A DNA stretch of 11,627 nucleotides from the NCBI GenBank assembly GCA_900752975.1, contig CAADXH010000026.1, forward strand, positions 1 through 11,627, in the 5' to 3' direction. Position numbers and translations under genes: made by a program. The stretch comes from Bacilli bacterium. Its GTDB lineage: Bacteria > Bacillota_I > Bacilli_A > ML615J-28 > CAG-313. Numbering within the stretch: position 1 is the stretch's first letter; the number at the start of each line of letters is the position of its first letter. Of this stretch, positions 1-6,696 are shown in pieces. Below the pieces are notes generated by a model. That model ran no database searches, was not told where the DNA came from, and saw only the letters and a list, made by a program, of their open reading frames with translations.

Positions 1-14
1 CATGAGAGTCCTTT
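1..14 (-). CDS. Start of a truncated outward-reading gene at the left edge
   Basis: On the minus strand, AAAGGA (complement of 9-14) precedes an ATG (complement of 1-3) by five bases, identical to the right end. Only the start codon is inside the window. Product unknown. Confidence 0.4.
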
Positions 15-33
15 CTCAAAACCCATACGATGA

Positions 34-62
34 TTGACAAACCGTCAGTGTTCGTGTACACA
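34..62 (+). promoter_or_regulatory. Possible inward-facing promoter in the left repeat
   Basis: A perfect -35 hexamer TTGACA (34-39) is followed after 17 bp by TACACA (57-62), a poor -10 (3 of 6) inside the palindrome. It would read into the window, antisense to the leftmost gene, and would meet the plus-strand terminator at 203-229. The -35 match is seen directly; promoter activity is inferred. Confidence 0.3.
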
Positions 63-80
63 ATCTAGTGTACACGAACA
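49..80. promoter_or_regulatory. Palindrome/hairpin at the inner end of the left repeat
   Basis: Two 13-bp arms, TGTTCGTGTACAC and its exact complement, flank the loop AATCTA. In this copy one more G-C pair (48 with 81) extends the stem to 14 bp. Each arm contains GTGTACAC, itself a palindrome. There is no T-run, so it is not a terminator. It resembles a protein-binding dyad or a transposon/recombinase end. Confidence 0.85.
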
Positions 81-202
81 CAAAATATACTAAATTTTAC
101 TATATTATTTGCTATATATTGAATAATATGTTAAAATTAGATATAGTTTGTTACATCTAAAAAAGTATACTTTTTTGGATTTTTACATTATAAGCGCAAA
201 TT
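81..202. other. Non-coding AT-rich spacer
   Basis: Very AT-rich DNA between the left repeat and the first gene's terminator. It holds the 18-bp palindrome and a weak TTAGAT/ATCTAA dyad. No open reading frame or RNA gene was recognised. Confidence 0.6.
159..176. repeat. 18-bp perfect palindrome
   Basis: AAAAAAGTATACTTTTTT reads the same on both strands with no loop. It lies between the left repeat and the terminator of the first gene. It could be a weak bidirectional terminator or a binding site; nothing else supports a role. Confidence 0.5.
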
Positions 203-229
203 AAAAGAGATTCAGTTTGAACCTCTTTT
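203..229. terminator. Bidirectional hairpin terminator overlapping a stop codon
   Basis: The plus strand reads AAAAGAGATTC, loop AGTTT, then GAACCTCTTTT: an 11-bp stem with one mismatch or wobble, followed by a run of T (226-232). On the minus strand the hairpin overlaps the last codons and TGA of the 247-residue gene, and its T-run lies in the stem. It is stronger for plus-strand transcripts, so it could stop transcription entering from the left repeat. Confidence 0.7.
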
Positions 230-955
230 TTTCAAGTCTTCATTAAAATGTTTAGTAATTAAAAGGTAAATTAGATATATATATGGCATACCTAAATTAG
301 TTTCAATCAATGAATTAATTATTAGAGTTTTAACACTCATTTCATTCCATGGTCTAATACCATTTATCAATAAAGCTAATTCCCAACCTAATTGTACTGT
401 TATACCTATTATATTAAGGGTAAGAATATTGTAGACTTTTTTCTTTCCAAACATATCATATATAATTAAAGCACCATATCCTACTACTAGTATTAATGCC
501 ATAACCCAATGATATTCATTAGTTGTTCTAGTTGTAATGATATTACTTGCCCCACCCATTTTGGAAAGGGTTGGTACTACTAACCACCAACCTAGTATGA
601 GTAAGGTATAGTGCAGCAAGTATTTATCTTTTTTTATAGCTAACCATATAAAGGCAAAATTAGTGATACCATAACTTAGTGACATCCAAGTCATAATCAA
701 AAATGTCATTTTTTCGTTTTGTAGAGTCATCACTCCATCTTTGATTATATATATACTTCGTGATCTTAAAGCTAAATAAAAAATACCAAAATCTACTATT
801 AAGTATAACACACCACCAAATAGCGCAAATAATAGGGTTAATTTATTCTTATTGAAAAATAGTATTAAACATAAAGTGATTATGAAAAGACTATCTAGGA
901 TTATATATGCTAAATTAAAACTTCTTGTTGGTGTAATTTGACTTAAAAGATTCAT
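212..955 (-). CDS. Unrecognised polytopic membrane protein (247 aa)
   Basis: I do not recognise this family. The protein is strongly hydrophobic, with about seven likely transmembrane segments (roughly residues 14-34, 40-64, 83-107, 113-131, 149-167, 175-197 and 220-236). A short charged tail (KKRGSN) suggests an integral cytoplasmic-membrane protein. There is no signal peptide or ATP-binding motif. Possible conserved spots are the WMSLSYG stretch near residue 90 and ETNLGMPY near residue 218. The start is supported by AGAGGA five bases upstream of the ATG. The gene lies 126 bp downstream of the MerR regulator on the same strand with no clear terminator between them, and its own promoter is poor: TATAAT is present without a good -35. 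Co-transcription with, and control by, that regulator is therefore plausible. A transporter or sensor role would be a guess. Confidence 0.85.
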   Translation of the reverse strand: MNLLSQITPTRSFNLAYIILDSLFIITLCLILFFNKNKLTLLFALFGGVLYLIVDFGIFYLALRSRSIYIIKDGVMTLQNEKMTFLIMTWMSLSYGITNFAFIWLAIKKDKYLLHYTLLILGWWLVVPTLSKMGGASNIITTRTTNEYHWVMALILVVGYGALIIYDMFGKKKVYNILTLNIIGITVQLGWELALLINGIRPWNEMSVKTLIINSLIETNLGMPYIYLIYLLITKHFNEDLKKRGSN

Positions 956-1081
956 AAATTTCCTCTCAATTTTTTATTATATAACAATATAATAATATCA
1001 TAAAATCACTAAATTGAAAAGAATTTAACTCTTAAAGTACTACACCCACAAGATGATTTAAATATTTGATTGATTGATTAA

Positions 1082-1873
1082 TTATTTAATTGGTACTTGA
1101 ATTTCTGTTAGGTAATCTTCTTCTTTGTCTTTGTTCCAACAACCATCAATATATCGTTCACGTGGTAATTCAATCATTTCTAGGTTGTTTGCTTGTAAAT
1201 ACTTCATTACTTGTGTGTAAGTATTTGCTAGATTTCGATATGCACCATGATGATAAATTGATACTACTTTAATTGATGGTAAATCCATAAATTTAATTTT
1301 CTCATTTTCTTTTCCTTTTTTCACTACTGCTTCGGAATATCTTATTCTAATATTCTCATCAGTTGGTTTACCATCTAGGTATGTAATGAAGCAGTAATCT
1401 TCAGGAATACATTTTATGTTTGGATTTATTCCAAGACAATCCTCTGCTGCTTGCATTACAAATTCATTTATTTGTGAATAGTCTTTAACTGTTCCTTCTT
1501 CATAATAAACCACACACGCAGGTGTCATTTTAATTGTAATTTCATTGTTCATTTTTCTTTCCTCCAATAGTGATATAATTTTTTGGAGTTGGTTTTCGTT
1601 TTGACTAATTGTTTGAATGAGTTCTATTTTTCTTTTGTTCAAGTAGTCATTTAACTTTCCACCATTTAGTACTGCTTTTATATCTTTAATTGATAGGCCT
1701 AATTCACGTAAAGATATAATGTTTGTTAATTCTTCTAGTTTGGTATACTCATAATAGCGATAGTTGGTATCTTCATCAACATAGCTTGGAAGAAGTAATC
1801 CTTCTTTTTCATAGTACCTAAGTGTTTTAATTGTTGTTTTTGATAATATTGAAAACTCACCAATCTTTAGCAT
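1082..1873 (-). CDS. MerR-family transcriptional regulator with GyrI-like effector domain
   Basis: A 263-residue regulator of the BmrR/BltR type. Residues 1-70 are a MerR winged helix-turn-helix (MLKIGEFS, then TLRYYEKEGLL, DTNYRYY and LRELGLSIKDIK). Residues about 77-108 form the dimerising coiled coil. Residues about 112-263 resemble the GyrI-like/AraC effector-binding domain that binds cationic drugs in BmrR. It shows the usual pattern of a YEEGTV strand, a YLDGKP turn, a HHGAYRNL motif and a terminal EIQVPIK strand. No metal-binding cysteine cluster typical of MerR/CueR is present, so a multidrug-type ligand is more likely than a metal. The start is supported by GGAGGTGG four bases upstream. 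The promoter has the 19-bp spacer expected for MerR control, so the gene is probably autoregulated. Its possible target is the membrane protein gene just downstream. Confidence 0.92.
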   Translation of the reverse strand: MLKIGEFSILSKTTIKTLRYYEKEGLLLPSYVDEDTNYRYYEYTKLEELTNIISLRELGLSIKDIKAVLNGGKLNDYLNKRKIELIQTISQNENQLQKIISLLEERKMNNEITIKMTPACVVYYEEGTVKDYSQINEFVMQAAEDCLGINPNIKCIPEDYCFITYLDGKPTDENIRIRYSEAVVKKGKENEKIKFMDLPSIKVVSIYHHGAYRNLANTYTQVMKYLQANNLEMIELPRERYIDGCWNKDKEEDYLTEIQVPIK

Positions 1874-1892
1874 TATTCCACCTCCAAAAAAG

Positions 1893-1923
1893 ATTATATT
1901 CTATACTCTAAGGGGAGAGTCAA
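1893..1923 (-). promoter_or_regulatory. MerR-type promoter and operator (19-bp spacer)
   Basis: On the minus strand TTGACT (complement of 1918-1923) and TATAAT (complement of 1893-1898) are separated by 19 bp, the over-long spacing that MerR-family activators correct. Between them, 1905-1920 reads ACTCTAAGGGGAGAGT on the plus strand, a dyad with ACTCT/AGAGT arms. It drives the regulator gene itself. Confidence 0.8.
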
Positions 1924-2327
1924 GTGATTTGATTTTTTTGAATATATTAATAATAAATAAGATGTCCATTTGACTAGACCGCTTATTTTGTTTATAAGGA
2001 AATTTCATTTTATAAAGAAACAAAAGTATATAACATGTAAAATATTCCTTTTAACTGATAAAATTTGACTATACAAATATAACACTACACGTAGTTTTTT
2101 AGTACTATCTAAAAGACTGCTTTTTTGTTTTATTAAAAGAAAAAAGGATAGTTAATGCCGACATAAATGAAGCATTAAATATCCTAAAGAAAAGTAAACT
2201 CTAGAATTATCAATTAATAGATAATTTGAGAAATAGAGGTATAACACTACCAATAATAGAACAAGCAAAGTAATACTTGGTAAAAGTACTGTCTTTTAAA
2301 ATAAGTGTTTGGGTTAGAGTTATAACG
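1924..2327. other. Intergenic gap with mobile-element debris
   Basis: About 400 bp without an intact gene. It contains the degraded tnpB tail described separately. A small dyad ACTACACGTAGT followed by six T lies near 2087-2103, and a weak TACTT/AAGTA hairpin near 2274-2288. Neither is convincing as a terminator. The rest is AT-rich with stops in all frames. Confidence 0.6.
2115..2273 (+). pseudogene. tnpB: Degraded C-terminal tail of an IS605-type tnpB
   Basis: In the frame of base 2115 the plus strand reads, from about 2142, KRIVNADINEALNILKKSKL. An in-frame TAG (2202-2204) follows, and then NYQLIDNLRNRGITLP before TAA at 2271. The NADxNxALNI core matches the C-terminal end of IS605/IS1341 OrfB (TnpB), where the Asp belongs to the third RuvC catalytic motif. 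Everything upstream of the RuvC III motif is missing and the reading frame is broken, so this is a fossil. It is the only coding trace on the plus strand, and its far end lies about 55 bp from the stop of the 149-residue gene. The assignment rests on a short motif, so it is moderate. Confidence 0.5.
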
Positions 2328-2777
2328 CTAACTTTGTTCATCCATAAATACTATACATTTACGATATCTTTCAATTAATCCTACTCTAATTCTATCATTT
2401 TTTACAAGGCGAGCAAAATTAACTAATTTTATTACTTTGTCTGAAGTATATCTATCATCACCAATAAATACCCAAACTGCTGTATATGTAGAATTAGGAT
2501 GTACTATTACCATATCTACGGTACGGACTTCCACATACTCTAGGTCATTGTAACAAGTTAATAATACTATTAGTTTGTAAATGTTGTAAGCATCTAAACA
2601 TAAGAATACCAAACAATTCACAATTGCTATGGCTAGTAATAAATAACTATAGGCCATTGATAATAGAACAGCATATATTAGTGCTACAATAATTAGTGAA
2701 ACCGAATACATCATTATGCAACGTCTGAAATACCAATATTCTACTGAATTATAGATTCTCGAATCAGTTTTTCTCAT
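2328..2777 (-). CDS. Small unknown membrane protein (149 aa)
   Basis: No family recognised. A basic N-terminus with aromatic residues (YWYFRRC, residues 14-20) is followed by two likely transmembrane helices (about 21-41 and 43-62). The remaining 85 residues appear soluble and of mixed strand/helix character (VEVRTVDMVIVHP, then a VWVFIGDD segment near 101-108), with several cysteines within or near the helices. Both membrane helices come first, so the C-terminal domain probably lies in the cytoplasm, though topology is uncertain. The start is supported by GAGGA a few bases upstream of the ATG. The gene stands alone behind a perfect consensus promoter, which suggests strong constitutive expression. 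It is separated from the ABC genes by 144 bp. Function cannot be inferred. Confidence 0.75.
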   Translation of the reverse strand: MRKTDSRIYNSVEYWYFRRCIMMYSVSLIIVALIYAVLLSMAYSYLLLAIAIVNCLVFLCLDAYNIYKLIVLLTCYNDLEYVEVRTVDMVIVHPNSTYTAVWVFIGDDRYTSDKVIKLVNFARLVKNDRIRVGLIERYRKCIVFMDEQS

Positions 2778-2836
2778 ATATTCCTCTACATAAATTCCCT
2801 TTCTTATCCTACATACCTTAGGGTAATTACATCTTC

Positions 2837-2865
2837 ATTATAAAAAAACTATCTAAAAATGTCAA
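2837..2865 (-). promoter_or_regulatory. Perfect sigma-A consensus promoter
   Basis: TTGACA (complement of 2860-2865), a 17-bp spacer, and TATAAT (complement of 2837-2842): 12 of 12 consensus bases at optimal spacing. It lies about 60 bp upstream of the 149-residue gene's start codon and in the same orientation. Confidence 0.85.
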
Positions 2866-2921
2866 CATATTAGTTTTTATATCTATAATAAAGTTAAAAT
2901 ACTCTAAAATAATTCCTTTTT

Positions 2922-4829
2922 TTACTCTAATTCAAAGGCTCCTGTATATAATTGATAATATTCGCCTTTTTCCTCTAATAGTTTTTGATGTGATCCTCTT
3001 TCAATGATTCTTCCATGATCTAGTACCATTATAACACTTGAATTACGAATTGTTGATAGGCGGTGTGCTATGACAAAGACCGTACGTCCTTTCATTAGTG
3101 CATCCATTCCTTTTTGAACAATAGCTTCTGTTCTTGTATCAATTGATGAAGTTGCTTCATCTAGAATCATAACGGGAGGATCCGCAACCGCAGCTCTTGC
3201 AATCGCAATTAATTGACGTTGACCTTGTGATAAGTTGGTACCATTATTAGTTAAATAAGTATTATAACCATCTGCCATTTTATTGATAAAGTCATCAGCT
3301 CCAGCAAGACGAGCTGCCGCAATACATTCTTCATCAGTTGCATCTAATTTACCATATCGAATGTTATCAAGTACTGTACCTGTAAATAAGTTAGTATCTT
3401 GTAAAACTATTCCAAGTGAACGCCTTAAATCAGCTTTTTTAATTTTATTGATATTAATTCCATCATATCTAATCTTTCCATCCGCAATATCATAGAAACG
3501 ATTAATCAAATTAGTTATCGTTGTTTTACCGGCACCTGTTGCCCCAACAAAGGCTATTTTTTCGCCAGGATTAGCATAGAGCGTAACATCATGTAAAACT
3601 AATTTATTCTCTTCATATCCAAAGTCAACATCAAACATTTGAACCGCACCAGCAAGTTTAGTATATGAAACACTACCATCATTATGGGGATGTCGCCAAG
3701 CCCACATACCAGTACGCTTTTCAACTTCAACAATTTCACCATCTACTTCTTTCGCATTAACTAAAGTTACATAACCTTCATCTACTTCTGATGGTTCATC
3801 AATTAGTTTGAAGATTCTTCCAGCACCAGCTAGACCCATAATAACTGAATTTAGTTGATTTGAAATTTGACTAATATTACCAGTAAATTGTTTAGTCATA
3901 TTAAGGAAAGCAAGAATAATGGTAATATCTAAGATTTTACCTGACAAACTTACATTTACTACTCCGTTATACACCATTACCGCTCCAATAAAAGCAAGAG
4001 ACGCATATAAGATATTACCTATATTATTTAAGATGGGCATTAACATGTTTGCGTAGGAATTAGCTTTATTTGATTGTTCAAATAAATCATCATTAACTTT
4101 ATCAAAATCTTTCAATGTCTCTTCTTCATGAGTAAATACTTTTATAACTTTTTGTCCGTTCATCATTTCTTCAATGAAACCTTCAGTTTTACCAACCGCA
4201 GCTTGTTGAGCAATAAAATATTTTGAACTTCTTCCGCCGATAACTTTAGTGATAAGCATAATTAAGATTACACCAACAATTACAATTAAAGTTAACCATA
4301 GACTAAAGTACAACATAATGAAGAATACACAAACAATGACAATACCGGAAATAATAAATTGTGGAATACTTTGTGAAACCATTTGTCTTAAAGTATCAAT
4401 ATCATTAGTGTAGTAACTCATAATATCGCCATGATTGTTTATATCAAAGTATTTAATTGGTAAAGTTTGCATGTGGTTGAACATTTCTTCACGCATTTTC
4501 TTTAAATAGCCTTGAGTTATTACCGCAAGTAATTGATTATAAGTAATACCTGCAATAATTGAAGCAAGATAGAAACAAACAAGTTTTATAATAATTGGTA
4601 CTATTTGACTTGATAAAGTAGGCCAATCCCAAACATTAGTTTTGGTTGATTCTTCAATTGTTTTTTTCAATATTTCTAACACTTGTTGCATAAATAAAGC
4701 CGGTATAGCTGATACTACCGCGTTAATCGCAATAAAGAATAACGTAATTGGTAATAGAACAGGATAACACTTAAATAAAGATTTTAGAACTCTTTTAAAT
4801 ACACCTTTTGGTCTTGGTCTTTTATTCAT
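2922..4829 (-). CDS. ABC exporter half, ATP-hydrolysing subunit (heterodimeric multidrug type)
   Basis: This is a fused membrane/ATPase half-transporter of about 635 residues. The N-terminal exporter domain with six transmembrane helices covers about 20-325, and the ATPase domain about 395-630. Walker A is GATGAGKT (about 429-436), the Q-loop VLQDTN, the signature LSQGQ (about 533-537), Walker B MILDEATS with catalytic Glu (about 558), and the H-switch AHR (about 589). The signature deviates from LSGGQ while the Walker B Glu and switch His are intact, the complement of the partner gene. This matches the BmrD/LmrD side of a heterodimeric exporter. A 45-residue linker before the ATPase domain (GMWAWRHPH) is common in such proteins. 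An upstream in-frame GTG at 4838 exists, but AGGTG six bases before the ATG at 4829 favours the ATG, which overlaps the upstream stop by eight bases. Substrate is unknown; a drug or lipid is likely. Confidence 0.93.
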   Translation of the reverse strand: MNKRPRPKGVFKRVLKSLFKCYPVLLPITLFFIAINAVVSAIPALFMQQVLEILKKTIEESTKTNVWDWPTLSSQIVPIIIKLVCFYLASIIAGITYNQLLAVITQGYLKKMREEMFNHMQTLPIKYFDINNHGDIMSYYTNDIDTLRQMVSQSIPQFIISGIVIVCVFFIMLYFSLWLTLIVIVGVILIMLITKVIGGRSSKYFIAQQAAVGKTEGFIEEMMNGQKVIKVFTHEEETLKDFDKVNDDLFEQSNKANSYANMLMPILNNIGNILYASLAFIGAVMVYNGVVNVSLSGKILDITIILAFLNMTKQFTGNISQISNQLNSVIMGLAGAGRIFKLIDEPSEVDEGYVTLVNAKEVDGEIVEVEKRTGMWAWRHPHNDGSVSYTKLAGAVQMFDVDFGYEENKLVLHDVTLYANPGEKIAFVGATGAGKTTITNLINRFYDIADGKIRYDGININKIKKADLRRSLGIVLQDTNLFTGTVLDNIRYGKLDATDEECIAAARLAGADDFINKMADGYNTYLTNNGTNLSQGQRQLIAIARAAVADPPVMILDEATSSIDTRTEAIVQKGMDALMKGRTVFVIAHRLSTIRNSSVIMVLDHGRIIERGSHQKLLEEKGEYYQLYTGAFELE

Positions 4830-6558
4830 TTGTATCACCTACCTTATTTTGAGAATCATATACTTCACGATAAATTTCATTGTTTTTCATTAATTCATCA
4901 TGAGTACCAATTCCTTCAATTATACCATTATTCATAACAATAATACGATCAGCTTCTTCAACACTCGCAATACGTTGAGCAATAATAATTTTAGTAGTAT
5001 TAGGAATATATGTGCTTAAACCTTTTCTAATTAAAGCATCAGTTTTAGTATCAACAGCACTAGTGGAGTCATCAAAAATTATAATTTTTGGATTTTTTAG
5101 AAGGGCTCTTGCGATACATAATCTTTGTTTTTGTCCACCTGATACGTTACTGCCACCTTGTTCAATGTAGGTATCATAACCATTTGGAAAGTTTCTGATA
5201 AATTCATCAGCTTGTGCAAGTTTACATGCATGAATCATTTCTTCATCAGTTGCGTCATTTTTACCCCAGCGAAGATTATCTTTAATTGTACCACTAAATA
5301 AAACATTTTTTTGAAGCACAACCGCAACCTCATTACGTAATACATCTAAATCATAATCTTTAACATTAATACCACCAACTCTGACTTCACCATCTGTTAC
5401 ATCATATAATCTTGATATTAACTGAATTAGTGTTGTTTTAGCACTACCAGTACCACCAATTATGCCAATGGTTTCACCTGATGAAATATGTAAATTAACA
5501 TCTTTTAGAATCATTTTACTAGTACCATATTTGAAATCAACATGGTCAAAATCAATGGAGCCATCTTTCACTTCCATTACTGGATTTACTGGGTTAGTTA
5601 GAGTACTTTTTTCATTCAATACTTCACAAATACGAACTGCTGATTCAGCTGACATTGTTAACATTACATAAACCATTGATAGCATCATCAAACTCATAAG
5701 GATTTGAAAACCATATGTAAGAAGGGCAGATAATTGATAATAGTTAACTTCAGTTGCTTTACTTTTTACAATAAAGTATGAACCTGCTGTAAGAATAAAA
5801 ATCATAACTGAATTAAGGCAAAACTGCATAATAGGGTGGTTCCACGCTAAGATACGTTCTGCTTTAGTAAAATCTTGACATACATCGGTTGCGGCGACAT
5901 CAAATTTTTGTTTTTCAAAATCTTCACGAACAAATGATTTTACAACTCTCATACCTTTAATATTTTCTTGAATTGAATTATTTAAATTATCGTATTTTTT
6001 AAATACTTTTCTAAATAATGGCATTGCCTTTTTCGCAATCATTATTAGTCCAAATAGTAGAATTGGAATTACAAGTACATAAATTAATGCTGTTTTTCCC
6101 CCCATAATAAATCCCATCGTAAATGAGAAAATAAGCATAAAAGGGCTACGAATTGCGGTTCTTATTAACATCATAAATGAAAATTGAACATTTGTTATAT
6201 CAGTAGTAAGTCTTGTTACAAGTGATGATGTTTGAAACTTATCAATGTTTTCAAATGAATAAGTTTGAATTTTTTTAAACATATCTTTTCTTAAGTTTTT
6301 AGCAAAGCCACATGAAGCATTTGCACAAAACTTACCAGCTAAGGCACCACAAGTAAGAGATAATAAAGCCATTACTACTAAGATAATACCATATAATGCA
6401 ATAATCTTAAGATCTGATTTTTTGTTTAATTCTTCAAATAACTTGGAAACAATAAAAGGAATTGCGCATTCCATTATTACTTCAAATGAAACAATAATCG
6501 GTGTTAAGATTGTTGGTTTCTTATATTCTTTAATGCTTTTTGCAAGAGTTTTAATCAT
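4822..6558 (-). CDS. ABC exporter half, degenerate-site subunit (heterodimeric multidrug type)
   Basis: A 578-residue half-transporter and first gene of the two-gene exporter operon. The six-helix exporter domain covers about 1-310 and the ATPase domain about 330-570. Walker A is GGTGSAKT (368-375) and the signature is canonical VSGGQ (472-476). Walker B ends FDDS, with Asp497 in place of the catalytic Glu, and the H-switch His is replaced by Gln528 (AQR). This subunit therefore lends a good signature to its partner's ATP site but forms the non-hydrolysing site itself, as in BmrC/LmrC or TM287. The start is supported by GAGGTG five bases upstream of the ATG. The stop overlaps the partner's start, indicating translational coupling and equimolar production. 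Expression runs from the strong promoter at 6595-6622. The MerR regulator lies further downstream but shares no promoter with it. Confidence 0.94.
   Translation of the reverse strand: MIKTLAKSIKEYKKPTILTPIIVSFEVIMECAIPFIVSKLFEELNKKSDLKIIALYGIILVVMALLSLTCGALAGKFCANASCGFAKNLRKDMFKKIQTYSFENIDKFQTSSLVTRLTTDITNVQFSFMMLIRTAIRSPFMLIFSFTMGFIMGGKTALIYVLVIPILLFGLIMIAKKAMPLFRKVFKKYDNLNNSIQENIKGMRVVKSFVREDFEKQKFDVAATDVCQDFTKAERILAWNHPIMQFCLNSVMIFILTAGSYFIVKSKATEVNYYQLSALLTYGFQILMSLMMLSMVYVMLTMSAESAVRICEVLNEKSTLTNPVNPVMEVKDGSIDFDHVDFKYGTSKMILKDVNLHISSGETIGIIGGTGSAKTTLIQLISRLYDVTDGEVRVGGINVKDYDLDVLRNEVAVVLQKNVLFSGTIKDNLRWGKNDATDEEMIHACKLAQADEFIRNFPNGYDTYIEQGGSNVSGGQKQRLCIARALLKNPKIIIFDDSTSAVDTKTDALIRKGLSTYIPNTTKIIIAQRIASVEEADRIIVMNNGIIEGIGTHDELMKNNEIYREVYDSQNKVGDTNE
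4829..4840 (-). promoter_or_regulatory. Ribosome site deciding the second ABC gene's start
   Basis: On the minus strand AGGTG (complement of 4836-4840) lies six bases before the ATG ending at 4829. The GTG at 4838 is part of this site and has only a crowded AAGG upstream, so the ATG is preferred. Confidence 0.65.
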
Positions 6559-6594
6559 TTTTTCACCTCTTTCTTATTTACTTTCTAAGTAGTT

Positions 6595-6622
6595 ATTATA
6601 CCATTTTTTTCAAAAAAGTCAA
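6595..6622 (-). promoter_or_regulatory. Promoter of the ABC exporter operon
   Basis: TTGACT (complement of 6617-6622), a 16-bp spacer, and TATAAT (complement of 6595-6600) preceded by TGG, an extended -10. It lies about 37 bp upstream of the first ABC start codon. No operator dyad is evident. Confidence 0.85.
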
Positions 6623-6643
6623 ATGTTATAGAAAGAAAAAAAT

Positions 6644-6667
6644 AACAATAACTTCGCAACTATTGTT
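6644..6667 (-). terminator. Intrinsic terminator of the galU operon
   Basis: The minus strand folds into a 10-bp stem (AACAATAGTT against AGTTATTGTT, with two G-U pairs) closed by a GCGA tetraloop, followed by ATTTTTTTC. It lies 30 bp after the acyltransferase stop and just upstream of the ABC promoter, separating the two operons. Confidence 0.85.
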
Positions 6668-6696
6668 TAATTATTATTATTTTTTTTATTATAAAT

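Larger units (their letters stand above)
1..80. repeat. Left copy of an 80-bp terminal inverted repeat
   Basis: Bases 1-80 are the exact reverse complement of 11546-11625; the match stops at base 81. The inner edge of the repeat coincides with the end of a palindrome (49-61 and 68-80, 13-bp arms TGTTCGTGTACAC, 6-base loop). Reading outward (leftward), the copy contains AAAGGA (complement of 9-14), five bases, then ATG (complement of 1-3), so it looks like the 5' untranslated region and start codon of a gene lying beyond the window. Both copies face outward. The repeat may be the left end of a multicopy insertion sequence or the shared upstream region of a gene family. The sequence inside the window cannot decide, because the repeat is cut at the edge. 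Confidence 0.95.

Noticed and set aside
1090..1272. Plus-strand open frame inside the MerR gene
   Set aside because: It lies entirely antisense to a well-supported regulator, lacks a ribosome site and shows no recognisable domain.
2844..2878. Terminator of the ABC operon (AAAAACTA/TAGTTTTT stem)
   Set aside because: The stem is AT-only with a loop of about 20 bases, and it overlaps a perfect promoter, so the match is better explained as promoter sequence.
3283..5671. Plus-strand open frames inside the ABC exporter genes
   Set aside because: They are antisense to conserved ATPase domains and have low-complexity, unconvincing products.
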